The notes under the pieces are model-generated. The model did no database searches. It worked only from the letters and a program-made list of their open reading frames with translations, and was not told the DNA's origin. Position numbers and translations under genes: made by a program. From the NCBI GenBank assembly GCA_024803745.1, contig JANJXV010000049.1, positions 1,076,501-1,140,500 on the forward strand: a stretch of 64,000 nt of DNA, in the 5' to 3' direction. Of this stretch, positions 10,349 to 24,501 are shown piece by piece. Numbering within the stretch: the first letter of the stretch is position 1; each line of letters starts with the position of its first letter. The stretch comes from Megascapheus bottae (taxonomy: Eukaryota > Chordata > Mammalia > Rodentia > Geomyidae).

Positions 10349-13340
10349 ACCTAACCCTAACCCTTACCCTTACCCTAACCCTAACCATAACCATAACCAT
10401 AACCCTAAACCATGCCCTTACATTAACCTAACCCTAACCTTACCATAAACCTAACTCTAAACCTAACCCTAACCCTTACCCTTACCTTAACCCTAACACT
10501 AATCCTAAACCTTACCCTTACCCTAACACTTATGCTAAACCTATCCCTAATCCTAACGTTTACCCTTACTCTAACACTAACACTAACCCTAACTGCAACC
10601 CTAAACCTAACCCTAAACCTAACCCTAACCTTTACCCTAACCCTAACCCTAACCCCTACCCTAACACTAACACTTAATCTTACCCTAACCCTAACCCTAA
10701 ACCTAACCCTTTTCCTAACCCTAACCCTAAACCTAACCCTAACCATTAACCTAACCCTAACACTAACCCTAACCCCTAAAACTATCCCTTACCATAAGCC
10801 TAACCCAAACCTATCCCTACCCCTAACCATAACCCTAACACTAACCCTTAACCTTACCCTAACCCTAAACCTAACCCTAACCCTAACCCTAACACTTATC
10901 CTTACCCTAACCCTAAAACTAACCCTAACCCTAAACCTTACCCTTACCCTAAACCTAACCCTAACCCATACGCTAAACCTAACCCTAACTCTAACACTTA
11001 CCCTTACCTTAACCCTAACCCTAACCCTAACCCTTACCCTTACCCTAAGGCTAACCCTAACCCTAAACCTAAGAGTTACTCTTAACCTAACACATAACCT
11101 TACCCTAACCCTAACCCTAACCCTAACCCTAACCCTAACCCTAAACCTAACCCTAAACCTTACCCTTACCCTCACCCTAACCCTAACCTTAAATCTAACC
11201 CTAATTCTAACCCTAACACTAAACTTAACCCTAACCCTTACCCTTACCGTAACCCAAACCTAAACTAACCCTAAAATTAACCCTTACCTTTACCATAAAC
11301 CAAACCCTAAACCTAACCGTAACCCTCACACTAACCCTAACTCTTACCCTTACCCTAACCCTAACCCTAAATCTAACCCTTAACCTTACCCTAACGCTAA
11401 CCCTAAACCTAACCCTATCTCTAACCCTTACCTTAACCCTAACCCTAATTCTAACCCTAACCCTAACCCCTAACCCTAACAATAACAATAACCCTTACCC
11501 TTACTCTAACCCTAACACTAACCCTAACCCTAACCCTAACACTTACCCTAACCCTAACCCTAACCCTTACCGTTACCCTAACCCTAACACTAACCCTAAC
11601 CTTAACCCCAACCCTAAACCTAAAACTAACCGTAACCCTTACCGTAACACTTACCCTAACCCTAATTCTAACCCTAACCCTAACACTTACCCTTACCCTA
11701 ACCCTAACCCTAACCCTTACCCTAACCCTAACACTAACCCTAACCCTAACCCTAACCGTACCACTTACCCTTACCCTAACCCTAGCCCTAACCTTACCCA
11801 AACCCTAAATCTAACTCTAACCCTAAAACAACCCTTACCCTAAACCTAACCCTAACCCTAACCCTATCCTAACCCTAACACTTACCCTTACCCTAACCCT
11901 AACCCTAACCCTTATCCTAATCCTAACCCTAACCGTTTCCCTAACCCTAACACTAACCCTAACCCTAACCCTTACCCTTACCCTAAACCTATCCCTAACC
12001 TTAACCCCAACCCTGAACCTAACCCTAACCCTAACCCTTACCCTTATCCTAACACTAACACTAACCCTAACCCTAACCCTAACACTTACCCTTACCCTAA
12101 CCCTAACCCTAACCCTAACCCCTGACCCTAACCCTAACCCTAACGCTAACCCTTACCCTAACCCTAACCCTAACCCTAACCCTTACCCTTACACTAACCC
12201 TAAACCTAAACTTAACCCTACCCCTAACCCTTACCCTTATCCTTACCCTAACCCTAACCCTAACCCTAACCCTTACCCTTACCCTAACGCTAACCCTAAC
12301 CCTAACCCTAACAGTAACTCTACACCTAACACATAACCTTACCCTAACCCTAACCATAACCATAACCATAACCCTAACCCTAACCCTAAACCTAACCTAA
12401 ACCTTACCCTTACCCTCACCCTAACCCTAACCTTAAACATAACCCTAACTCTAAAACTAACACTAAACTAAACCCTAACCCTTATCCTTACTGTAACCTA
12501 AACCTAACCGTAACCCTAAAATTAACCCTTACCTTTACCCTAACCCCTACCCTAAACCTAACCCTAATCCTTACCCTTACCCCAAGCGTAACCCTAAACC
12601 TAAGCCTAACCCTAAACTTAACCCTAAGCCTTACCCTTAACCTAACCCTAACACTAACCCAAAACCTAACCTAACCCTAACCCCAAATCTTACCCTTACC
12701 CTAACCCTAACCCTAACCCTAAATCTAACCCTTACCCTTACCCTAACACTAACCCTAACCCTAAACCTAACCCTAACCCTTACCCTCACACTAACCCTAA
12801 CCCTAAACCTAACCCTAACCCTAACCCTAACCTAACCCTAACCCTAACCCTAACACTTGCCCTTACCCTAACCCTAACCCTAAACCTCACCCTAACTCTA
12901 ACCCTAACCCCTAACCCTAACCCTAACCCAAACTTTTACCCTTACCCTAACCCTATCCCTAACCCTAACCAGAACACTTATCCTAACCCTAACCCTAACA
13001 CTAAACCTTACGCTTACCCTTACCCTAACCCTAAACCTAAACCTAACCCTAACACTAACCATAACCCTAAAACTTACTCTTACCCTAAACCTAACCCTAA
13101 CCCTTATCCTAAATATAACTCTAACCCTAACCCTAACCCCTACCCTTACCTTAACCCTAACCCTAACCCTAACGCATACCCTTACTCTAACCCTAACCCT
13201 AACCCTAACCGTAACCCTAAACCTAACCCTAAACCTAACCGTAACCCTAAGCCTAACCCTTAACCTAACCCTAAACTTAACCCCAACACTACACCTAACC
13301 CTAACCATAACCCTAACCCTAACCCTTACCCTTACCCTAA
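10349..13340. repeat. Degenerate telomeric array collinear with ~52.4-54.2 and ~60.8-62.3 kb
   Basis: Landmarks in order are CACTTATGCTAA (about 10527), AACTGCAACC (about 10591), CCCTTTTCCTAACC (about 10707), ACACATAACCTTACC (about 11089), an AAATTAACCCTTACC cluster (about 11273 and 12511), ACCAGAACACTTATCC (about 12967) and CCAACACTACACC (about 13283). The same series is seen in 52.5-54.0 kb. It includes the longest pure hexamer run found, seven CCCTAA units at 11103-11144. No gene is visible. Confidence 0.75.
11103..11144. repeat. Longest uninterrupted canonical run (7 x CCCTAA)
   Basis: Seven exact CCCTAA units in a row, ended by ACCTAA. I found no longer run by reading; several runs of five or six exist, for example near 24134-24170. 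The double-strand telomere proteins of vertebrates (TRF1, TRF2) recognise about one and a half hexamers, so short runs like this could still be bound. That is inference. Confidence 0.8.
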
Positions 13341-15274
13341 CCCTAACCCTAACCCTAACCCTAACTATTACCCTAACCCTACCCTTTACCCTTACCCTAA
13401 CCCTAACCCTAAACTTAACCCTACCCTAAACCTAACCCTAACCCTAACCCTTAACCTAACACTTAACCTAACCCTAACCCTAACACTAACTCTTACCCTT
13501 ACCCTAACCCTAACCCTAACCCTAACCCTTACCCTAATCCTAACACTAACCCTTAACCTAACCCTAACACTTCCCCTAACCCTAACCCCTAAACCTAACC
13601 CTTAATATAACCCTAACCCTAACCATAACCCTTACCATTACCTTAACCCTAATCCTTACCGTAACCCTAAACCTAACCCTTACCCTAACCCTAACCCTAA
13701 ACCTAACCCTAACCTTAACCCTAACCCTAACCCTAACCCTTACCCTTACCCTAAAACTAACACTAAACCTAACCCTAACCCTAACCTTAAACCTAACCAT
13801 AACCCTAACCCTAACCCTTACCAATATCCTAACCCTAACCCTAACACTTACCCTTACCCTCACCCCTACCCTAACCCTAACACTAACACTAACACTTACC
13901 CTTACCCTAACCCTAACCCTAACCTAAATCTAACCCTTACCCTTACAGTAAACCTAACCATAAACCTAACCCTAACTATTACCCTAACCCTAACCTTAAC
14001 CCCAACACTAACCATAACCCTAACACTTACCTTAACCCTAACCCTAACCCTAACCTTTACACTTACCCTAACCCTAACCCTCACATTAACCCCAACCCTA
14101 AACCTAGCCCTAACCCTACCCTAACACTAACACTTACCCTTACCCTAACCCTAACCCTAACCCCTAACCCTCACCCTCACCCTAACCCTAACGCTAACAC
14201 TAACCCTAACCACTAACCCTAACCCTAACCCTAACACTAACCCCAACCCTAACCCTAACCCTAACCCTTACCCTTATCCTAACCGAAACCATAACCCTAA
14301 CCTCTACCCTAACCCTAACCCTAACCATTACCCTAACCCTATCCCTAACCCTAACCCTTACCCTTACCCTAACCCTAAACCTAACCCAAACCCTGACCTT
14401 AACTGTAACCCTTACCCTAACCCTAACCCTAACCCTAACACTGAATCTAACCCTAAACCTTACATAACCATAACCCTAAACCTAACCCTAACCCTTACCA
14501 TTCCCCAACCCTAACTCTAACCTTAACCCTTACCCTTACCCTACCCCTAACCCTAACACTGAATCTAATCCTAACCCTAACCCTAAACCTAACCCTAACC
14601 ATAAACCTAACACTTGCCCTTACCCTAAAGCTAACCCTAACCCTAAACCTAACCCATAACCCTAACTCTAACCCTTACCTTTACCGTTACCCTAGCCCTA
14701 ACCCTAACCCTAACCCTAACCCTAACCAGAACACTTACCCTAACCCTAACCCTAACCCTTACCCTTACCCTAACCCTAACGCCAACCCTAAACCTTACCC
14801 TAATCCTAACCCTAACCCTTACCCTAACCCTAACACTAATCCTAACCCAACCCCTAACCCTAACCCTTAACATAAACTGAACCCGAAACCTAACCCTAAC
14901 CCTTACCCTTACCCTAACCCTAAACCTAACTCTAACCCTAACCCTAACCTTAACCCTAACCCTAACCCTAACCCTAACCCTTACGCTAACCCTAATCCTA
15001 ACCTTAATCCCAACCCTAAACCTAACCCTAACACTAACCTTTACCCTAACCCTAACCCTAACCATTACCCTTACCCTAACCCTAACCCTAAACTTAAACC
15101 ATACCCTAAACCTAACCCTAACCCTAACCCTTAACCTAAAACTTACCCTAAACCTAACCCTAACACTAACTCTTACCCTTACCCTAACCCTAACCCTAAC
15201 CGTTACCCTAATCCTAACCCTAACCCTTAACCTAACCCTAACACTACCCCTAACCCTAACCCCTAACCCTAACC
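13341..15274. repeat. Degenerate telomeric array with another CTTAATATAACC copy
   Basis: A CTTAATATAACC unit begins at 13601 but is truncated: by about 13820 it has passed into a CCAATATCC module, the module otherwise found at 5970, 22730, 35950, 47887, 49788 and 57684. CCATTCCCCAA follows at 14498, then ACCAGAACACTTACC at about 14726 and GAACCCGAAACC at about 14880. This is a compressed, rearranged version of the 5.5-8.6 kb series. Confidence 0.72.
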
Positions 15275-15708
15275 CTTAATATAACCCTAACCCTAATCAT
15301 AACCCTTACCATTACCTTAACCCTAATACTTACCGTAACCCTAACCCTAACACTTACCCTAACCCTAACCCTAACCCTAACCCTAACCCTTACCCTAACC
15401 CTAGCCCTAACCCTAACCCTTACTCTAACCCTAACCCTAAACCTAACCGTTACACTTACCCTAACCCTAAACCTAACCCTGACCCTAACCCTAACCCCTA
15501 ACCCTAACCCAAACCCCAACCCTAACCCGTAACCTAATTCTAACACTAACACTAACCCTAACACTTCCCCTTAGCCTAAACCCTACCCTAACCCTAACCC
15601 TAAACCTAAACCTTATCCTAACCCTAACCCTAACCTTAACCCTTCCCCTTGACCTAAACTTAAACCTAACCCTAACCCTAACCCTAACCCTAACCCCTAA
15701 CCCTAACC
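15275..15708. repeat. 434 bp deleted version of the 530 bp unit
   Basis: It runs from CTTAATATAA at 15275 to the next CTTAATATAA at 15709, a spacing of 434. Compared with the 530 bp units it lacks about 96 bp (16 hexamers) from the middle, between the ACACTTACCC cluster and the CCTAGCCC cluster. The flanking variants and the closing CCCCTTGACCTAAACTTAAA cluster are retained, so this looks like a simple internal deletion between telomeric hexamers. Confidence 0.82.
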
Positions 15709-16208
15709 CTTAATATAACCCTAACCCTAACCATAACCCTTACCATTACCTTAACCCTAATCCTTACCTTAACCCTAACCCTAACACTTACCCTAACCCT
15801 AACCCTAAACCTAACCCTAACCTTAACCCTAAACCTAACCCTAACCCTTACCCTTACCCTAAACCTAACACTAAACCTAACCCTAACCCTAACCATAAAC
15901 CTAACCCTAACCCTAACCCTTGCCCTTACCCTAACCCTAGCCCTAACCCTAACCCTTACTCTAACCCTAACCCTAAACCTAACCGTTACACTTACCCTAA
16001 CCCTAAACCTAACCCTGACCCTAACCCTAACCCCTAACCCTAACCCAACCCCAACCCTAACCCGTAACCTAATTCTAACACTAACACTAACCCTAACACT
16101 TCCCCTTACCCTAAACCCTACCCTAACCCTAACCCTAAACCTAAACCTTATCCTAACCCTAACCCTAATCCTAACCCTTTCCCTTGACCTAAACTTAAAC
16201 CTAACCCT
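15709..16208. repeat. 530 bp unit family, further copy
   Basis: This copy follows the 434 bp version directly. It has the full order of variants, including the section missing from its left neighbour, and ends at CTTTCCCTTGACC then CTTAAACC. That ending matches copy 3 near 10345. After it the array continues without the landmark. Confidence 0.8.
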
Positions 16209-17569
16209 AACCCTAACACTTACCCTTACCCTAACCCTAACCCTAACCCTAACCCTTACCCTTATAATAACCCTTACCCTAAACCTAACCCTAACCCTAA
16301 CCCTAACTCTAACCCTAACCCTTACCCTTAACCTAACCCTAACCCTAACACTGAATCTAACACTAAACCTAACCCTAAACCTTATCCTAACCCTAAACCT
16401 AACCCTTGCACTTACCCTAAAGCTAACCCTAACCCTAAACCTAACCCATAACCCTAACCCTAACCCTTACCTTTACCGTTACCCTAGCCCTAACCCTAAC
16501 CCTAACCCTAACCCTAACCAGAACACTTACCCTAACCCTAACCCTAAACCTTACCCTTACCCTAACCCTAACGCTAACCCTAACCCTTACCCTAATCCTA
16601 ACCCTTAACATAAACCGAACCCGAAACCTAACCCTAACCCTTACCCTTACCCTAACCCTAACACTAATCCTAACCCAACCCCTAACCCTAACCCTTAACA
16701 TAAACCGAACCCGAAACCTAACCCTAACCCTTACCCTTACCATAACCCTAAACCTAACTCTAACCCTAACCCTAACCTTAACGCTAACCCTAACCCTAAC
16801 CCTAACGCTTACCCTTACCCTAAACCTAACCCTAAACCTAACACTAAACCTAACCCTAACCCTTTCCTTAACCCTAACCCTTGCCCTTACCCTAACCCTA
16901 CCCTAACCCTAAACCTTACTCTAACCCTAACCCTAAACCTAACCCTTACACTTACCCTAACCCTAAACCTAACCCTATCCCTAACCCCTAACCCTAACCC
17001 TAACCCTAAACCTAACCCTTACCCTAACCCTAACACTAACACTAACCCTTCCCCTTACCCTAATCCTAAACCTAATCCTAAACCTAACCCTAACCCTTAC
17101 CCTTACCCTAACTCTAATCCTAACCCTAAACCTTACCCTTACACTAAACCTAACCCTAACCTTACCATAAACCTAACCCTAAACCATACCCTTACCTTAA
17201 CCCTAACCCTAAGCTTAAACCTTACCCTTACCCTAACAGTTAGCCTAACCCTAACCCTAACCCTATACTTTACCCTTACCCTAACCCTAATCCTAACCTT
17301 AATCCCAACCCTAAACCTTAACCTAACCCTAACACTAACCTTTACCCTAACCCTAACCCTAACCATTACCCTTACCCTAACCTTAACCCTAAACTTAACC
17401 CATACCCTAAACCTAACCCTAACCCTAACCCTTAACCTAACACTTACCCTAACCCTAACCCTAACACTAACTCTTACCCTTACCCTAACCCTAACCCTAA
17501 CCCTTACCCTAATCCTAACCCTTAACCTAACCCTAACACTACCCCTAACCCTAACCCCTAACCCTAACC
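16209..17569. repeat. Telomeric array with ~90 bp local duplication at 16600-16741
   Basis: The motif TAAACCGAACCCGAAACC occurs at 16611 and again at 16701, exactly 90 bp (15 hexamers) apart, with matching neighbours on both sides. In the related segments at 7751, 14872, 51575 and 59400 it occurs once, so this is a local tandem duplication. The remainder to 17569 follows the 7.8-8.6 kb series (AACCATTACCC, AAACTTAACCCATACCC). Confidence 0.8.
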
Positions 17570-18300
17570 CTTAGTATAACCCTACCCCTAACCATAACCC
17601 TTACCATTACCTTAACCCTAATCCTTACCGTAACCCTAACCCTAACCCTTACCCTAACCCTAACCCTAAACTTAACCCTAAAGTTAACCCTAACCCTAAC
17701 CCTTACCCTTACCCTAAACCTAACACTAAACCTAACCCTAACCCTAACCTTAAACCTAACCCTAACCCTAACCTTGCCCTTACCCTAACCCTAGCCCTAA
17801 CCCTAACCCTTACTCTAACCCTAACCCTAAACCTAACCGTTACACTTCCCCTAACCCTAAACCTAACCCTGACCCTAACCCTAACCCTAACCCTAACCCA
17901 AACCCTAACCCGAACCCGTAACCTTATTCTAACACTAACACTAACCCTAACACTTCCCCTTACCCTAAACCCTACCCTAACCCTAACCCTAAACCTAAAC
18001 CTTATCCTAACCCTAACCCTAATCCTAACCCTTCCCCTTGCCCTAAACTTAAACCTAACCCTAACCCTAACCCTTACCCTTACCCTAACCCTAACCCTAA
18101 CCATAACCCTAACCCTAACCATAACTGCAACCATAAACCTAACACTAACCCTAACCCTAACCTTTACCCTAACCCTAACCCCTACCCTAACACTAACACT
18201 TAAACTTACCCTAACCCTAACCCTAACCCTAACCCTTTTCCTAACCCTAACCCTAAACGTAACCCTAACCATTAACCTAACCCTAACACTAATCCTAACC
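17570..18300. repeat. Variant copy of the 530 bp unit (CTTAGTATAACC)
   Basis: The landmark has changed to CTTAGTATAACC at 17570. The order of later variants (CCGTTACACTT, CCTGACCC, CTTCCCC, CCCCTTGCCC) follows the 530 bp unit with substitutions. Near 18120 it enters the AACTGCAACC / CCCTTTTCCTAACC series also seen at 10.59-10.71 and 52.6-52.75 kb. Confidence 0.7.
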
Positions 18301-20441
18301 CCTAAAACTAACCCTTACCATAAGCCTAACCCAAACCTATCCCTAACACTAACCATAACCCTTAGCCTAACCATCACCCTAACACTAACCCTTAACCCTA
18401 ACCATAACCCTAACACTAACCCTTAACTTTACCCTAACCCTAAACCTAACCCTAACCCTAACCCTAACCCTTATCCTTACCCTAACCCTAAAACTAACCC
18501 TAACCCTAAACCTTACCCTTACCCTAACCCTAACCCTAACCCTTACCCAACACTAACCCTAACCCCTAACCCTAACCATTAACCTAACCCTAACCCTAAC
18601 CCTAACCCTTAGGCTTAGCCTAACACTAATCCTAAACCTAACCCTAACGCTAATCCTAAACCTAACCGTAACCCTAACCCTAACCCTTGCTCTTACCCTA
18701 ACCCTAACAATAAACTTAACACTAACCCTAACCCTAACCCTAACCCTAACGCTAAGCGTTTCGCTTACCCTAACCCTAACCCTAAACCTCACCCAAACCC
18801 TAACCCTAACCCTAACCCTTACCCTTTCCCTACCGCTAAATTTAACAATAACCCTAACCCTAACACTTACCCTTACACTAATCCTAACCCTAACCCTAAC
18901 CCTAAACCTTACCCTTACACTAAACCTAACCCTAACACATACCCCAAACCTAAACCTAAACCTAACCCTAACCCTTACCCTTACCTTAACCCTAACAATA
19001 ACCCTAAACCTTGCCCTTACCCTAACACTTACCCTAACCCTAACCATAACTCTAACCCTTACCATTATCCTAACACTAACCCTAACCTTACCCCCAAACC
19101 TAAACCTAAACCTAATCCTAATCCTAACCCTTACCTAACCCTAACCCTAAACCTAACCATAACCCTAGACCTTATCCTTACCCTAAACCTAATCCTAACC
19201 CTAACCCTAACCCTAACACTTATCCTAACCGTAACCCTAACCATAACCCTAACCCTAACACTTAACCTAACCCTAACACTAACCCTAACCCCTAACCTTA
19301 ACCCTTAACCTAACCCTCAACCTATCCCTAAACACTAACCCCAACCCTAACCCTAACCCTAACCCCTTACCCTAACCCTAAAACTAACCCTTACCCTTAT
19401 TCTAAACCGAACCCTAACCCTAACACTTACCCTTACCCTAATTCCTACCCTAACCCTAACATTAACACTAACATTTACCCTTACCCTAACCCTAAATCTA
19501 ACTCTTATTCTTACACTAACCCTAACCCTAAACCTAACCCCAACCCTTACGCTAAACCTAACACTAACCCTAACCCTAACTTTACCCTAACCCTAACATT
19601 AACCCCAACCATAAACCTAACCCTAACCCCAACCCTAACCATTACCCTAACCCTAACCCTAGCCCTAACACTAACACTTATCCTTACCCTAACCCAAACC
19701 CTAACCCTAACACTTATCCTAACCGTAACCCTAACCCTAACCCTTAACCCAACCCTATCACGAACCCTAACCCCTAACCCTAACCCTTACCCTAACCCTA
19801 ACCCTAACCCTAACCCTAAAACTAACCCTAACCACTAACCCTAACCCTAACCCTAACACTAACCCCTAACACTAAACCTAACCCTAACCCTTACCCTTAT
19901 CCTAACCCGAACCCTAACCCCAACCTCTACCCTAAGCCTAACCCTAACCCTTACCCTAAACCTAAACCTAAAACTAACCCTAACCCTTACTCTTACTCTA
20001 ACCCTAAACCTAACCATAACCCTAACCCTAACCCTAACCCTTACCCTTACCCTAACCCTAAACCTAACCCTAACCCTAACCCTAAACCATACCCTTACAC
20101 TAACCCTAACCCTAACCCTTACGCTAAACCTAACCCCAACCCTAATTCTAACCCTTACCTTACCTTAACCCTAACCCTAACCTTAACCCTTACCCTAACG
20201 CTAACCCTAACCCTAAACCTAACCCTAAAACTAAACCTAACACATTCCCTTACCCTAACCATAACCATAACCGTAACCCTAACCCTAACTCTAACCCTTA
20301 ACATAAATGTAACCCTAACCATAAGCATAAACCTTACCCTTCCGCTAACCCTAAAACTAAATCTAACCCTAACCATAATCCTTACCCTAACCCTTACCCT
20401 AACCCTAACAATAACCCTTACCCTTAACCTAACCCTAAGCT
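18301..20441. repeat. Degenerate telomeric array collinear with ~54.2-56.1 kb
   Basis: Shared with 54.2-56.1 kb in the same order are a single AACAATAAACTTAACAC unit (18687 here, 54375 there), CTAGACCTTATCC (about 19165 and 54850), a CATTAACACTAACATTTACC cluster (about 19460 and 55050), and an AACATAAATGTAA cluster (about 20301 and 55866). The last 280 bases are the ancestral left flank of the 13.35 kb unit: the same order continues past the boundary at 20442 and past 56125. Confidence 0.75.
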
Positions 20442-21664
20442 TAACCCTAACCCTAACCCTAACCCTTGCCCATACCCTAACCCTAGCCCAAACCCTAACC
20501 ATTACTCTAACCCTAACCCTAAACCTAACCCTTGCACTTACCCTAACCCTAAACCTAAGCTAACCCTAATTCTAACCCTAATGCTTACCCTTACCCTTAC
20601 CCTTACCCTTACCCTACACCAAACCCTAACCCTAACCCTAACCATAAACCTTACCCTTACCCTAAACCTAACACTAACCCTAACCCTTACATTTACCCTA
20701 ACCCTAACCCTAACCCTAACCCTTACCCTAACGCTAACCCTAACCCTAACCCTAACCCTAACCCTTAACCTTACCCTAACCCTAATCCTAAACCTAACCC
20801 TAACCATAACCCTAACCCTAACCCGAAACCTAACCCTAACCCTTACCGTTACCCTCACCCTAAACCTAACCTTAAACCTAACCCTAACTCTAACCCTAAC
20901 CCTAACTCTAACCCTAACCCTAAACTTAACCCTAACCCTTATCCTTACCGTAACCTAACCCTAAACCTAACCCTAACTCTAAACCTAACCCTTAACTTAA
21001 CCCTTACCTTTACCCTAACCCGAATCCTAAACCTAACCCTAATCCTTACAATTACCCTAAGCCTAACCCTAACCCTAAGCCTAAACCTAAACTTACCCTA
21101 AGCCTTACCCTTAACCTAACCCTAACACTAACCCAAAACCTAACCCTAACCCTAACCCTAACTCTTACCCTTACCCTAACCCTAACCCTAAATCTAACCC
21201 TTACCCTTACCCTAAACATAAAACTAAACCTAACACTAATCCTAACCCTAACCCTAACCCTTACCATAACTCTAACCCTAACACTTATCCTAACCCTAAC
21301 ACTAACCATAACGTTAACCCTAATACACTAACACGAACCCTAACCCTAACCCTTACCCTTACCCTAACACTAACTCTAACCCTTACCCTAACCCTAACCT
21401 TAACCCCTAACCCTAACCATTAACCTAACCCTAACCCTAACCCTAACCCTAACCCTATTCCGAACTCTAACCCTAACCCTAACCCTAACCCTAAGCCTAA
21501 CCCTTAACCTAACCCTAACCCTAACCCTTACCCTAACATTAACCCTAACCCTAACCTTAACCCTAACCCTAACTCTAACCCTAACCCTTACTCTTACCCT
21601 AACCCTAACCCTAAACATAACCCTAACCCTAATGCTAAACCTAACCTTAACGCTAACCCTAACC

Positions 21665-22010
21665 CTTGCTCTTACCCTAACCCTAACAATAAACTTAGCA
21701 CTAACCCTAACCCTACCCCTAACCGTAACGCTAACCCTTACCCTTACCCTAACCCTAACCCTAAACCTAACCTTAACACTAACCCTAACCCTTGCTCTTA
21801 CCCTAACCCTAACAATAAACTTAACACTAACCCTAACCCTACCCCTATCCGTAACGCTTACCCTTACCCTTACCCTAACCCTAACCCTAAACCTAACTTT
21901 AACGCTAACCCTAACCCTTGCTCTTACTCTAACCCTAACAATAAACTTAACACTAACCCTAACCCTACCCCTAACCCTAACGCTAACCCTTACCCTTACC
22001 CTAACCCTAA
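21665..22010. repeat. Three tandem 126 bp units (copy 1)
   Basis: The landmark CTTGCTCTTAC followed by AACAATAAACTTA starts at 21665, 21791 and 21917, an exact 126 bp period (21 hexamers). Copy 2 of the large duplication has only two such units (35014 and 35140). The change in offset from 13349 to 13223 is exactly 126, so one whole unit was gained or lost after the large duplication. One unit has a private base change: AACTTAGCAC in the first, against AACTTAACAC in the others. Confidence 0.94.
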
Positions 22011-24501
22011 CACTAAACCTAACCATAACCCTAACCCTAACCCCTAACCCTAAACCTAACCCTAACTCTTACCCTTATTCTAACCCTAACCCTAACACTA
22101 AGACTTACCCTTATCTTAAACCTTACCCTAACCCTAACCCTAACGCTAAACCTCACCCTAACCCTAACCTTAACCCTAACCCTTACCCTTACCCTAACCC
22201 TAAACTTAACAATAACCCTAACCCTAACCCTAACCCTAACCCTAATCCTAAACCGTACCCTTACATTATACCTAACCCTAACCCTTACCCTAAACCTCAC
22301 CCTAACCCTAACCCTAACCCTTACCCTTACCTTAACCCTAACCATAACCCTAAACCTTGCCCTTACCCTAACACTTACCCTAACCCTAACCCTAACCCTT
22401 ACCCTTACCCTACCCCTAACACTAACCATACCCCCAACGCTAAACCAAGCCATAACCCTTACCCTAACCCTAACCCTAACCCTAACCGTAAACCTAACCC
22501 TAACCCTAACACTTATCCTTACCCTAACCCTAATCCTAAACATAACCCTAACCGTAACCCTTATCCTAACCATAACCCTAACTGTAACCCTAATCCTAAC
22601 ACTTAACCTAACCCTAACACTAACTCTAACCCACAACCCTAACCCTTACCCTAACACTCACCCTAACCCTAACCGCTAACCCTAACACTAACCCTAACTC
22701 CTAACCCTAACCCTAACCCTAACCCTTACCAATATCCTAACCCTAACCCTAACCCTAACACTTACCCTTACCCTCACCCCTACCCTAACCCTAACACTAA
22801 CACTAACACTTACCCTTACCCTAACCCTAACCTTAACCTAAATCTAACCCTTACCCTTACAGTAAACATAACCCTAAACCTAACCCTAACCCTTATGCTA
22901 AATCTAATCCTAACCCTAAACTTTACCCTAACCCTAACCTTAACCCCAACACTAACCATAACCCTAACACTTACCCTAACACTAACCCTAACCCTAACCC
23001 TAACCTTTACCCTTACCCTAACCCTAACATTAACCCCAACCCGAAACCTAGCCCTAACCCTTGCCCTAACACTAACACTTACACTTACCCTAACCCTAAC
23101 CCTAACCCCTAACCCTAACCCTCACCCTAACCCTAACCCTAACACTAACCCTAACCACTAACCCTAACCCTAACACTAACACTAACCCCTAACCCTAAAC
23201 CTAACCATAAAACTTACCCTTATCCTAATCCGAACCCTAACCCTAAACTCTACCCTAACCCTAACCCTAACCCTTATCCTAACCCTAACCCTAACCTTAA
23301 TCCTTACTCTTACCCTAACCCTAAACCTAACCATAAACCGAAACCCTAACCCTAACCCTTACCCTTACCCTTACCCTTACCCTAACCCTAACCCTAAACC
23401 ATACCCTTACACTAAACCTAACCCTAACCCTTACGCTAAACCTAACCCTAACCCTAACTCTAACCCTTCCCCTTACCTTAAACCGAACCCTAAATTTAAC
23501 CCTTACCCTTACCCTAACTCTAACTCTAACCCTAAACCTAACCGTAACCCTAACCCTAACACATACCTTACCCTAGCCCTAACCCTAACCGTAACCCTAA
23601 CCCTAACCCTAAACCTAACCATAACCCTTACCCTTACCCACACCCTAACCCTAAACTTAAACCTAATCCTAACTCTAACCCTAACCCTAAACTTAACCCT
23701 AACCCTTACGCTACACCTAACCCTAACCCTAACTCTAACACTTACCCTTACCTTAAACCTAAACCTAACCCTAACCCTTACCCTTTTCCTAACGATAACC
23801 CTAACCCTAAACCTAACCCTAACCCTAAACCTAACACATACTCTTACCCTAAACCTAACCCTAACCATATCCCTAAACCTAACCGTAACCCTTACCCTTA
23901 CCAACACCCTAACCCTAACCTTAAACCTATACCTAAATCTAAACCTAACCCTAAACTTAACCCTAACCCTTATCCTTACCCTAACCCTAAGCCTAACTCT
24001 AACCCTAAACCTAACCCTAACTCTAAACTTAACCCTTATCTTTACCCTAACCGTAACCCTAAACCTAACCCTAAACCTTACCCTTACCCTAACCCTAACC
24101 CTAACCCAAACCCTGATCTTACTGTAACCCTTACCCTAACCCTAACCCTAACCCTAACCCTAACCCTAACACTGAATCTAACCCTACCCCTTACAATAAC
24201 CATAACGCTAAACCTAACCCTAACCCTTACCATTCCCCAACCCTAACTCTAACACTAACCCTTACCCTTACCCTAACCCTAACCCTAACACTGAATCTAA
24301 CCCTAAAACTAACACTTAATCTAACCCTAACCCAAACCCTAAACCTTACCCTAACCCTAAACTTAACCCTTGCCCTTACCCTAAAGCTAAACCAAACCCT
24401 AAACCTAACCCATAACCCTAACCCTAACACTTAACTTTACCGTTACTCTAGCCCTAACCCTAACCCTAACCCTAACCCTAACCAGAACACTTACCCTAAC
24501 A

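Noticed and set aside
21665..22010. CRISPR-like regularly spaced repeats
   Set aside because: The 126 bp units are contiguous tandem repeats of telomeric hexamers without unique spacers, palindromic repeats or cas genes.
21632..22606. 324-codon open frame on the + strand
   Set aside because: It reads Leu-Thr repeats and then Pro-Asn repeats after a one-base phase shift, which is direct translation of CTA-ACC and CCT-AAC. The duplicate at 34981-35829 is shorter only because it has one fewer 126 bp unit.
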